From an uncultured Granulosicoccaceae bacterium (GTDB taxonomy: Bacteria; Pseudomonadota; Gammaproteobacteria; JABXHR01): DNA of 5,689 nt. This document shows, piece after piece, positions 1 through 5,464 of the stretch. Within the stretch, counting starts at the first letter, position 1. Each line of letters starts with the position of its first letter. The stretch spans positions 1 through 5,689 of the forward strand of contig CAKZUS010000127.1 in NCBI GenBank assembly GCA_937921805.1. Direction: 5' to 3'. The notes under the pieces are model-generated. The model was not told the origin of the DNA, ran no database searches, and worked only from the letters and a program-made list of their open reading frames with translations. Made by a program: the position numbers and the translations under genes.

Positions 1-654
1 GCTGAAGTACACAGGAGTCTGCACTACCACTACCTCGCCGCGTTTCGCGGCGCAGCGCAATGCCACTGCCAGCGCTTCAGTAGCCCCTGTGGTGATCACT
101 ACTTCATCTGCACTGACCGTCACGCCCTGCTCGGCGTAGCGCAGCGCGATTAAACGCCGAAGCTCAGGAACGCCTTGTAGCGCGCTAAAGCTCAAGAGCT
201 GTGGCGCCCGCTGGGCCGTGACGTGACGTAGCGCCCGCGCCATGCCTTTGTCCGGGAGTAGCTCCACGGCCGGGTTCGCCAGCCCCAGAGGGACGGTCGT
301 GGCTTGGCTAGCCAGAGCGAAAATGGTCTCGACGGTGTTGGAAATGTTGACCTTGCGCGGTTTGCTGGCGGCGTTGGTGACTGTTGTGGGTGTGCGCAAG
401 CGCGCACGATTTGCGCGCACATAATGCCCCGACTGTGGCCGCGTTTCGATCAAGCCCTGGTCTTCGAGCAGCAAATACGCCTGTACTGCGGTCGCGACAC
501 TGACGTGCAGGCGCTGGGCGACGCTGCGCAGCGAAGGTAATTTGTCGCCGCTGCGCAGCGTGCCGGTGTCAATGAGCTGCGTGATGTGTTGTGCGACTTT
601 TTCGTAGCGCAAAAGTGTCGTTTTTTTGTGGGGATTGCGAGGGGCTTGAGTCAC
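1..654 (-). CDS. MocR/GntR-family PLP-dependent transcriptional regulator, 3' end cut off by window edge
   Basis: The visible 218 residues are the N-terminal part of a MocR regulator, a winged-helix DNA-binding head fused to a fold-type I aminotransferase-like domain that senses PLP or an amino compound. Residues about 15-80 form the GntR winged helix, with RYEKVAQHITQLID, GDKLPSLRSVAQRL and LLLEDQGLIETRPQSGHYV. A linker of about 35 residues follows, then the start of the aminotransferase domain: VPLGLANPAVELLPD, LLSFSALQGVPELRRLIALRY and VVITTGATEALAVAL. The PLP-binding lysine would lie beyond the window. The frame is open to a stop upstream of 654. The first usable start is GTG at 652-654, which leaves the winged helix complete; no clear Shine-Dalgarno precedes it. 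It is divergent from a DUF1127 gene, the arrangement of yjiR-yjiS in E. coli as I recall it, so that gene is its likely target. The family is certain; ligand and regulon are unknown. Confidence 0.93.
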   Translation of the reverse strand, partial: MTQAPRNPHKKTTLLRYEKVAQHITQLIDTGTLRSGDKLPSLRSVAQRLHVSVATAVQAYLLLEDQGLIETRPQSGHYVRANRARLRTPTTVTNAASKPRKVNISNTVETIFALASQATTVPLGLANPAVELLPDKGMARALRHVTAQRAPQLLSFSALQGVPELRRLIALRYAEQGVTVSADEVVITTGATEALAVALRCAAKRGEVVVVQTPVYFS

Positions 655-764
655 CTGAACTGTACTGGTTGGTTTTGCATATAAGTGTATCTGTTACTGC
701 GTTTAAGGTATCACTATTATTGCCGTCAACAACAGTCTTTCACGGGGCAAAACCCCAGCTAACC
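655..764. promoter_or_regulatory. Divergent control region with candidate MocR operator
   Basis: This stretch separates the divergent MocR and DUF1127 genes. Two similar elements in the same orientation, CTGTACTG (660-667) and CTGTTACTG (691-699), start 31 bp apart, about three helical turns. That is the kind of paired direct repeat used by dimeric MocR regulators such as GabR. The first lies only six bases upstream of the MocR start codon. The second lies just upstream of TATTAT (715-720), a candidate -10 box for the DUF1127 gene whose -35 region has no match to consensus; this would fit activation by a bound regulator. Leftward, TTAAAC (706-701) and TATATG (683-678) are separated by 17 bases and could be a weak MocR promoter. 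All of this is read by eye; operator function is inferred. Confidence 0.42.
744..756 (+). other. Small hairpin in the 5' leader of the DUF1127 gene
   Basis: GGGG (744-747) and CCCC (753-756) can pair across a CAAAA loop. The hairpin ends eight bases before the AGGAG ribosome binding site of the DUF1127 gene (765-769). It has no following U-run, so it is not a terminator. It might stabilise the leader or influence translation, or mean nothing; a four-pair stem is short. Confidence 0.3.
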
Positions 765-775
765 AGGAGCCCACC

Positions 776-1012
776 ATGGCACCCATCTACCTGAGTATCC
801 CTTCTAACCCCGAATCTTCTGCCCGTTTTTACCGCTTCACTGTTGCGCTTGAAGTGGCGCTGGGACGTGCATTGCAAACTGTGGCCCTATGGCAGCGTCG
901 TCGCCTCGATCGCGAACTGTTAGCAGTCATGGACAGCCGCATGCTCTCAGACATTGGCTTGACTCGTAGCGAAATTGATCGCGAGCTTGCCAAGCCTTTC
1001 TGGCGCGCCTAG
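776..1012 (+). CDS. DUF1127 small protein (YjiS-like)
   Basis: A 78-residue basic protein with a C-terminal DUF1127 domain. Residues about 41-72 read RRRLDRELLAVMDSRMLSDIGL followed by TRSEIDRELAKPFW, with the family's conserved MDSRMLSDIGLTRSEID core. Residues 1-40 form a variable extension ending in a likely amphipathic helix. The ATG at 776 is well supported by AGGAG at 765-769, six bases upstream. DUF1127 proteins are small arginine-rich proteins; one, CcaF1 of Rhodobacter, binds RNA and affects RNA maturation, and others are linked to phosphate or carbon metabolism. The function here is unknown. The gene faces away from a MocR regulator that probably controls it. Only 66 bases, with no terminator, separate it from selO, so read-through into selO is possible. 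Confidence 0.88.
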   Translation: MAPIYLSIPSNPESSARFYRFTVALEVALGRALQTVALWQRRRLDRELLAVMDSRMLSDIGLTRSEIDRELAKPFWRA

Positions 1013-1065
1013 TCGCGACACTCGCACGCACGGCAATTCTGGTAGGGTGGTGTTTTCACCTTTCT

Positions 1066-1069
1066 GGGA
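1066..1069 (+). promoter_or_regulatory. Weak Shine-Dalgarno that favours the GTG start of selO
   Basis: GGGA sits nine bases before GTG 1079-1081 but directly abuts the longer-frame start TTG 1070-1072. A better purine run, AGGGTGG at 1044-1050, is about 19 bases from the TTG, too far to serve it. Spacing therefore points to GTG 1079, removing three residues from the longest reading. The N-terminus would then be MLPLSIESHFLDALP. Confidence 0.5.
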
Positions 1070-1078
1070 TTGCCATCG

Positions 1079-2593
1079 GTGTTGCCGCTTTCGATTGAAT
1101 CGCATTTTCTTGATGCACTCCCTGTTGATCCTAGCGATGACCCACGTCCACGACAAGTATGGCGTGCTTGCGCATCACGCGTGTCGCCGCACTCTGCGGC
1201 CGCTCCACGTCTCTTAGCCTACTCTCCCAGTTGCGCCGCCCTGTTGGGCCTAGAATCGCACACGAGTACGGCGGCATTTCTCGATACGTTCTCTGGCAAC
1301 CAGCTCCACCCCGACATGCAGCCCTATGCTATGGCCTACGGCGGGCATCAGTTTGGGCACTGGGCGGGACAGCTCGGTGATGGGCGTGCTATTGCACTGG
1401 GTGAAGTGCGAGGCCTCGATACGCAGCGCTATACCCTGCAGCTCAAAGGCGCAGGGCCAACCCCGTATTCTCGCCACGCCGATGGTTTTGCAGTGTTGCG
1501 CTCGTCTATCCGAGAGTTTTTGTGCTCCGAGGCGATGCACTATCTAGGAGTGCCCAGTACGCGTGTCCTCAGCCTGATCGCTACCGGCAATGAAGTGGTG
1601 CGCGATCAGTTTTATGACGGCAACCCTCGTCCCGAACCCGGTGCAGTGGTCTGCCGAGTGTCGCCAAGCTTTCTGCGCTTTGGGCACTTCGAGCTTCCCG
1701 CTAGTCGCCAAGACCCAGACACTTTGCGCGAGCTGGTGCGCTATGCCCTACAGCGCGATTACCCCGATATCGACAGTGAAGACCTGCCGCAGGCCTGCGC
1801 CGAGATGTTTCGCCAAGTCTGCGAGCGCACCGCTACGTTGATGGTGCACTGGATGCGGGTTGGTTTTGTGCACGGCGTGATGAATACCGATAACCTCTCG
1901 CTTATTGGCGAGACGATTGACTATGGTCCCTACGGTTGGCTAGAAGAGACCGACCGGGAGTGGACACCCAATACCACCGACAGTGGTGGGCGGTATAGTT
2001 TTGGTCGCCAGTCGCAGGTGGCGCTGTGGAATCTCAGTCGCCTTGCCGGGGCCTTGCTGCCCATTATTGGCAATGAGGCGCCACTGTACGAAGCTTTGGA
2101 GCATTACGAGCAGCGCTATAGCGCGCAGTATCAGAGCATGATGGCCGACAAGCTAGGGCTAAGCACTCCTGATGAGGCCTTTGCTGAGCAAACCTGGTTG
2201 TTGATGGAAGCTCAGCGCGCCGATATGACGCTGTTTTTTCGCACGCTATCGGCGCCATTGGCACAGATAACGCCCGCAGCGCTGGCCGCGACCTGCTATG
2301 GCGAGCCCCAGCAAGAGGCTTTTGAGAGTTGGTGGCAACAATACCGCCTGCTCGCAGACGGCGACGCGGGGCGCAGTGAGCGCATGCGTCACACTAACCC
2401 CAGCTTTGTGCTCAAAAACTATCTTGTGCAGCAAGCCATTGAGGAGGCTGAACAAGGAGAAATGGGGCGCTTTGCTGCTTTGCACGAAGCGATGCGGCAT
2501 CCGTATGATGAGCCCGCTTCTGCGTGGGTACTAGAAAAACGCCCGGCGTGGGCTAGCACGCCGGGATGTTCGCAGCTGTCGTGCAGCTCTTAG
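1079..2593 (+). CDS. selO: Protein adenylyltransferase SelO (YdiU/UPF0061 family)
   Basis: SelO is a pseudokinase-fold enzyme that binds ATP in an inverted orientation and transfers AMP to Ser, Thr or Tyr of target proteins, with a proposed role in oxidative stress. The frame gives 504 residues, slightly longer than the 478 of E. coli. Numbered from GTG 1079: AYGGHQFGHWAGQLGDGRA at about 86-103; LQLKGAGPTPYSR at about 120-132 with nucleotide-binding Lys123; SIREFLCSEAMHYLGVPSTR in the helix that supplies the ion-pair glutamate; and HGVMNTDN at 265-272 followed by IDYGPYGW. Asp271-Asn272 and Asp281 keep the ten-residue spacing of the active site. The protein ends in LSCSS, the position where eukaryotic SELENOO carries selenocysteine; here it is Cys502, codon TGC. 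The activation-loop segment reads WTPNTTD, with no cysteine. A longer TTG start at 1070 is possible. The stop lies three bases from the convergent gene's stop. Family assignment is very secure. Confidence 0.96.
   Translation: MLPLSIESHFLDALPVDPSDDPRPRQVWRACASRVSPHSAAAPRLLAYSPSCAALLGLESHTSTAAFLDTFSGNQLHPDMQPYAMAYGGHQFGHWAGQLGDGRAIALGEVRGLDTQRYTLQLKGAGPTPYSRHADGFAVLRSSIREFLCSEAMHYLGVPSTRVLSLIATGNEVVRDQFYDGNPRPEPGAVVCRVSPSFLRFGHFELPASRQDPDTLRELVRYALQRDYPDIDSEDLPQACAEMFRQVCERTATLMVHWMRVGFVHGVMNTDNLSLIGETIDYGPYGWLEETDREWTPNTTDSGGRYSFGRQSQVALWNLSRLAGALLPIIGNEAPLYEALEHYEQRYSAQYQSMMADKLGLSTPDEAFAEQTWLLMEAQRADMTLFFRTLSAPLAQITPAALAATCYGEPQQEAFESWWQQYRLLADGDAGRSERMRHTNPSFVLKNYLVQQAIEEAEQGEMGRFAALHEAMRHPYDEPASAWVLEKRPAWASTPGCSQLSCSS
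2535..2565 (-). terminator. Intrinsic terminator of the leftward 108-residue gene, embedded in selO
   Basis: A perfect nine-pair inverted repeat, CCCGGCGTG (2542-2550) and CACGCCGGG (2557-2565), closes a six-base loop. Read leftward, the stem is followed after two bases by five T (complement of 2539-2535), the layout of a Rho-independent terminator. It begins 31 bases past the stop codon of the leftward gene. Read rightward no T-run follows, so it should not stop selO. The whole element lies within selO codons specifying about EKRPAWASTPG near the C-terminus, so one stretch serves as protein code on one strand and terminator on the other. Confidence 0.8.
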
Positions 2594-2611
2594 GCGCTAG
2601 GCAAAAGCGCC
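2593..2611. other. Small inverted repeat across the convergent stop codons
   Basis: GGCGCT (2593-2598) and AGCGCC (2606-2611) pair perfectly around a seven-base loop. The repeat overlaps the last base of the selO stop, the three-base gap and the last codons of the opposing gene. Read rightward no T-run follows, so it is at best a partial 3' end structure for the selO message. No better rightward terminator is visible for selO. Confidence 0.35.
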
Positions 2612-2923
2612 GTCGATCTGCTGTGTCCCCCACGGGGTGAGGTACTTTTCAATGATGCGCTTTGCTTCCGGCTTTTTAAAGTCACGGTCAAATTGCCAAG
2701 CTGTAATGCTACGGCGATTTTGCGGGCACGTCATTGTCGTATACTCAAGCACAAAGATCTGTCTCCCACTATCGGGAGAGGTGTAGCTGAGCTTTCTGGC
2801 TTCACCGTTGTCGTCTAGGTCAAGATAAACATCAATCTCATCTACTTCGACGTCGCGAGGAACCAGGCGCTCAAACCAATCACTGAGACGATCAACGCGA
2901 AGCGGATCGAGGTTGCGTGGCAT
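2597..2923 (-). CDS. Uncharacterised 108-residue soluble protein
   Basis: I do not recognise this family. The protein is rich in charged residues, with no signal peptide or membrane segment and no obvious cofactor motif. It starts with a likely helix (LDPLRVDRLSDWFERLV), continues through an acidic stretch (VEVDEIDVYLDLDD) and apparent beta strands (KLSYTSPDSGRQIFVLEYTTMTC), and ends with a Lys/Arg-rich helix (FKKPEAKRIIEKYLTPWG). One cysteine, in TCPQNRRS, is present. The start at 2923 is well supported by AGGAG at 2934-2930, six bases before the ATG. It is a single-gene unit: a candidate promoter lies upstream, an intrinsic terminator lies 31 bases beyond the stop inside selO, and it converges on selO with three bases between stops. 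Translation and termination signals make it very likely a real gene; function is unknown. Confidence 0.83.
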   Translation of the reverse strand: MPRNLDPLRVDRLSDWFERLVPRDVEVDEIDVYLDLDDNGEARKLSYTSPDSGRQIFVLEYTTMTCPQNRRSITAWQFDRDFKKPEAKRIIEKYLTPWGTQQIDGAFA

Positions 2924-2934
2924 CGGGGTCTCCT

Positions 2935-3228
2935 AGATTTACAAAGTTATGGACCTTGGGCTACTACACTTCATAGCGCCATAGCAGATATTTTGCAAGG
3001 TGTCCGCAAAGATGTAACGTTAAGACGGCAATCATAGCGCTAAGCGCGGTAATTTTCACCTCTTTTTTTGCATCGCAGCAATTGTTGTGTAGTACGCGAT
3101 TTTGCAGGCCCTAAACCGCTATGCAGCAGCGAACACTGAGACTACCGCTGAAGCAAAAAATTCCTGAAACCCCCGCTCTGGATAATGAATCGTTACTATT
3201 GTGATGTTCTTCGCAGTAGTGTTTCGCA
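2935..3228. other. Intergenic region without a recognisable gene
   Basis: About 294 bases, A/T-richer than the flanks, separate two divergent small genes. Apart from the leftward candidate promoter, I see a nine-base direct repeat TCATAGCGC at 2971-2979 and 3032-3040, and a short self-complementary GCGC-TAA-GCGC at 3037-3047. A T-run at 3062-3068 has no convincing stem in front of it. Near the right end, GATAAT (3181-3186) and TACTAT (3194-3199) are possible -10 boxes for the membrane-protein gene, but neither has a good -35 partner. No tRNA, known riboswitch or convincing open frame is visible. Confidence 0.5.
2970..2998 (-). promoter_or_regulatory. Candidate sigma70 promoter of the 108-residue gene
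   Basis: Read leftward, TTGCAA (2998-2993) and TATGAA (2975-2970) match four of six bases each of the -35 and -10 consensus and are separated by exactly 17 bases. Transcription would start near 2963 and give a leader of about 40 bases to the ATG at 2923. Matches are modest and unscored. Confidence 0.4.
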
Positions 3229-3519
3229 ATGGATTGGTTCCTGCGCATCGTGTTGTTTGTCGCGCTGTTGGGTCTATTGGGCGCACTGGGATACTTGGTG
3301 TACCAGTCTGCGCACGATCCTCATTACTGGCTGTGGCAGCTCGATTGGCTGATCGAAGGCAATGAATTGCTCTTGCTGATTCTGGCCGTCACGGTGGTGG
3401 TGGGGACCGCATTGGCGCTGCTGGTCATGGGGATTGACCCCAAGACCGAGGCAAGCAGCACGGGTTTCTGGCCTTTCTTGTTGGTGTTTTTGGTGTTGCT
3501 GTACTTTGCTAATCGTTAG
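3229..3519 (+). CDS. Uncharacterised 96-residue integral membrane protein
   Basis: I do not recognise the family. The composition is plainly that of an inner-membrane protein with three likely transmembrane helices: residues about 5-25 (LRIVLFVALLGLLGALGYLV), 46-68 (ELLLLILAVTVVVGTALALLVMG) and 79-94 (GFWPFLLVFLVLLYFA). A Trp- and His-containing loop (SAHDPHYWLWQLDW) joins the first two, and a short polar loop (IDPKTEASST) joins the last two. It ends with a basic ANR tail. The ATG at 3229 is the first start in frame, because a TAG lies at 3217-3219 upstream. There is no clear Shine-Dalgarno, so translation may be weak or the message may be leaderless. It stands alone, and a strong rightward terminator lies 131 bases past its stop. 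It is probably a real gene; its role is unknown. Confidence 0.75.
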   Translation: MDWFLRIVLFVALLGLLGALGYLVYQSAHDPHYWLWQLDWLIEGNELLLLILAVTVVVGTALALLVMGIDPKTEASSTGFWPFLLVFLVLLYFANR

Positions 3520-3649
3520 CGCGGGTACCCGGTGGGTGCATTGGCCAAGCGTCGAGCTTACCCATCTTTACACCTCGGTTGCGTCCTACTGACGTTGGCT
3601 CTGTCAATATGAGCTACGTGTGAAGGCACGTAACACCTCGCTCGTCTGT
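3520..3649 (+). other. Structured 3' untranslated stretch before the terminator
   Basis: No open frame of interest lies here. Several pairings are visible: TGGGT (3533-3537) with ACCCA (3560-3564), enclosing AAGC (3547-3550) with GCTT (3556-3559); and TACGTG (3615-3620) with CACGTA (3627-3632). The eight-mer ACACCTCG occurs at 3570-3577 and again at 3633-3640. With the terminator that follows, this could be a long structured 3' UTR of the membrane-protein gene, or a small RNA. I see no strong internal promoter, so the 3' UTR reading is preferred. Confidence 0.35.
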
Positions 3650-3674
3650 GCGGCCCATCGGGCCGCTTTTTTTT
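3650..3674 (+). terminator. Strong rightward intrinsic terminator
   Basis: GCGGCCC (3650-3656) and GGGCCGC (3660-3666) form a perfect seven-pair GC-rich stem with a three-base ATC loop, followed directly by eight T (3667-3674). This is a classic Rho-independent terminator for rightward transcription from the 96-residue membrane-protein gene or an RNA between. Read leftward the stem is preceded, not followed, by the U-rich side, so it should not efficiently end the aceK message, whose stop codon is only eight bases away. Confidence 0.9.
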
Positions 3675-3681
3675 GCCAGCC

Positions 3682-5403
3682 TTATAAGAATCGGCTGCTG
3701 TTGCGGTAGGGAAAGACGTCTGCCTGCACGCCATCGTGGATATTGCGCTGCTGTTGTTTCCACCACGCGGGGTCGATCAAATCGCGATGGTGCTCCAAAA
3801 AGACGTTACGCGTCTCCTCGTCATGGAAAAAGAAATTCTCGAACTGCTCCGGGAAGACATCGTTTTTCTCCACCGAGTACAGCGGGTCAGCCGAAAGATC
3901 GTCCCAGGCCCCGGTTGATGGCGGCACACGCCGGAAGCGGCAGTCGGTGATGTACTCAATCTCGTCATAGTCGTAGAACACCACTCGGTCATGGTGGGTG
4001 ACGCCGAAATTTTTTAGCATCATGTCCCCAGGAAAAATGTTCGCCCCGACCAGATCGCGAATGGCCTGACCGTATTCGTATACCGCACCATGGCGCGCCT
4101 CGCTGGAGGCACTAGCGAGATACTCATTGAGGGGCACCATGCGTCGCTCGATATAGACATGGCGAATGGTGAGTTCGTTCCCTTCGATGTGTAAAAGCGA
4201 CGAGGCGTATTGCTGTAGCTCTTGCAATAACTCGGGATCTACGCGCGACAGCGGCAAGGTGACGTTCGAGTATTCCAGCGTATCGGCAAGGCGGCCAACG
4301 CGATCGTGGTTCTTGACCAGTTGGTATTTTTCTTTGACCTCATCGCGATTGCTTTCTTTGGGTTTTTCAAAAATGTCTTTGATGATTTTGAAAACAAAAG
4401 GGTATGAGGGCAGTGTAAAGACCAGCATCACCATCCCGCGAATGCCCGACGCGATACAAAACTGATCCGTGCTGTGGCGAAAGTGCTGGAATAGATCCCG
4501 GTAGAACAGGGTCTTGCCATGCTTCTGCAAGCCGAGCATGGAGTAGATCTCGACTTTGGGCTTTCTGGGCAGCAGAGTGCGCAAGAACTGCACATAGCCC
4601 GATGGCACTTCCATATCGACCATAAAGTAGGCACGTGAGAAGCTAAAGAGCAAAGAGAGGTCTTGCGGGTCGGTGAGCATCGCATCAATGAAAAGCTTGC
4701 CCTCAGAGTCCTGCAAAATGGATATCACAAAAGGGCGTGTCTGATAGCCGTTAAGCTCGCGCCCGACGATGTAGGCTCCTTTGTTGCGGAAAAATAGCGA
4801 GTGCAGCACTTGAAAGTGATAGTTGGGGTAGAGCTTGTCATTGTCTAGCGCGTACTGGCTAAACGCCTGCAGCAGTCGTCGCAAGTCGCCTCGCAAATCT
4901 CGAAACGGGCGTTGTAGCTGGTAGCTTTGCACCATATTGAGCAGGCAGCGCTGCAGGCCGACTTCATTGGGATAATAGCTGCGGTAAATCGGCTCCTCGC
5001 CCTCGAGGTGCTCGGTGGCGACGGTAGGCCGCCAAAATATAAATTCATTGCGATAGTAGCTACGATGTAGCAGCCGACAGGCCACCGAGTTGAAGAACGT
5101 CTCGGCGCATTCGGGTTGATGGTGGTGTAGCAGCAGGTGGATATAGGCCGCTTTAATGTCTTGCCAGATTTGCTCGTTATGCAGTTGCGGGTAGTGCTGG
5201 CGTAGCGTCGTGACGGTCTCCTCTACGCGGCGATCGTACATGTAGATGCGATCGCGATTAGCGTTGGCTGCGGCATGCCAATCAGCGCGCTCAAAGCGGG
5301 TCTTGGCCTCAGCGGATATCTCCCGAAACAAACGGTAGTGTTTGTCAAAGCCCTGCATAATTTGCTTGGCGATCACGTTTGCGGCAATAGGCGCAGTCGT
5401 CAT
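3682..5403 (-). CDS. aceK: Isocitrate dehydrogenase kinase/phosphatase AceK
   Basis: AceK is a cytoplasmic bifunctional enzyme that phosphorylates and dephosphorylates isocitrate dehydrogenase. Inactivating that enzyme diverts isocitrate into the glyoxylate shunt during growth on acetate or fatty acids. The 573 residues match the usual length (578 in E. coli). The N-terminal regulatory domain spans about 1-310 (IMQGFDKHYRLFREIS, RDRIYMYDRRV, FIFWRPTVATEHLEG). The kinase-like domain follows: ASGIRGMVMLVF at 318-329 is the nucleotide loop, Lys339 in FVFKIIKD corresponds to E. coli Lys336, and GDMMLKNFG plus YDYDEIEY supply Asp460, Asn465 and Asp478, matching E. coli Asp457, Asn462 and Asp475 with a constant offset of three. 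The ATG at 5403 has GGAG six bases upstream. No aceA or aceB is adjacent, unlike the enteric aceBAK operon, so the shunt genes must lie elsewhere if present. No leftward terminator is visible. Confidence 0.98.
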   Translation of the reverse strand: MTTAPIAANVIAKQIMQGFDKHYRLFREISAEAKTRFERADWHAAANANRDRIYMYDRRVEETVTTLRQHYPQLHNEQIWQDIKAAYIHLLLHHHQPECAETFFNSVACRLLHRSYYRNEFIFWRPTVATEHLEGEEPIYRSYYPNEVGLQRCLLNMVQSYQLQRPFRDLRGDLRRLLQAFSQYALDNDKLYPNYHFQVLHSLFFRNKGAYIVGRELNGYQTRPFVISILQDSEGKLFIDAMLTDPQDLSLLFSFSRAYFMVDMEVPSGYVQFLRTLLPRKPKVEIYSMLGLQKHGKTLFYRDLFQHFRHSTDQFCIASGIRGMVMLVFTLPSYPFVFKIIKDIFEKPKESNRDEVKEKYQLVKNHDRVGRLADTLEYSNVTLPLSRVDPELLQELQQYASSLLHIEGNELTIRHVYIERRMVPLNEYLASASSEARHGAVYEYGQAIRDLVGANIFPGDMMLKNFGVTHHDRVVFYDYDEIEYITDCRFRRVPPSTGAWDDLSADPLYSVEKNDVFPEQFENFFFHDEETRNVFLEHHRDLIDPAWWKQQQRNIHDGVQADVFPYRNSSRFL

Positions 5404-5464
5404 GCTGTACTCCGTATAGAGCGGCGAGGCATACTATAACGCCACGCAACTGAAAGGCTGCACC
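5404..5464. promoter_or_regulatory. Short divergent aceK-trpG control region
   Basis: Only 61 bases separate the start codons of two divergent genes. Ribosome binding sites occupy both ends: GGAG for aceK, six bases from its ATG, and GAAAGG (5452-5457) for trpG, seven bases from its ATG. Between them the A/T-rich CATACTATAACG (5430-5441) contains possible -10 boxes both ways, TATAAC rightward (5435-5440) and TATAGT leftward (5438-5433), but neither has a good -35 at normal spacing. Divergent promoters must overlap here, or one start may lie inside the opposing gene. Confidence 0.38.

Noticed and set aside
607..620. Homopolymer run in the MocR N-terminal codons as a programmed frameshift site
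   Set aside because: The run reads as two Lys codons in a poorly conserved N-terminus, its phase does not fit the usual slippery heptamer, and the frame continues intact.
1041..1063. Hairpin GGTG/CACC after the DUF1127 gene as a terminator
   Set aside because: The stem is only four to six pairs including a wobble, and just three T follow.
947..1217. Overlapping frames on both strands around the end of the DUF1127 gene (leftward 69 and rightward 80 residues)
   Set aside because: Both overlap well-supported genes in other frames, have no ribosome site and show no family features; they are shadow frames.
2541..2593. Hairpin near the selO tail cysteine codon as a SECIS element for selenocysteine
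   Set aside because: The cysteine codon is TGC, not TGA, and the hairpin lies upstream of it; it is better explained as the opposing gene's terminator.
2971..3040. Direct repeat TCATAGCGC, copies 61 bp apart
   Set aside because: A single nine-base repeat in about 300 bases is expected by chance at a fair rate, and the copies flank nothing recognisable.
3001..3070. Possible rightward terminator ending in a seven-T run at 3062-3068
   Set aside because: The only stems before it are three or four pairs (GGT/ACC and GCGC/GCGC), and no rightward gene precedes it.
3648..3950. Rightward 100-residue frame overlapping the 3' end of aceK
   Set aside because: It starts inside the terminator stem and is antisense to conserved aceK codons, with an arginine/proline-rich composition typical of a shadow frame.
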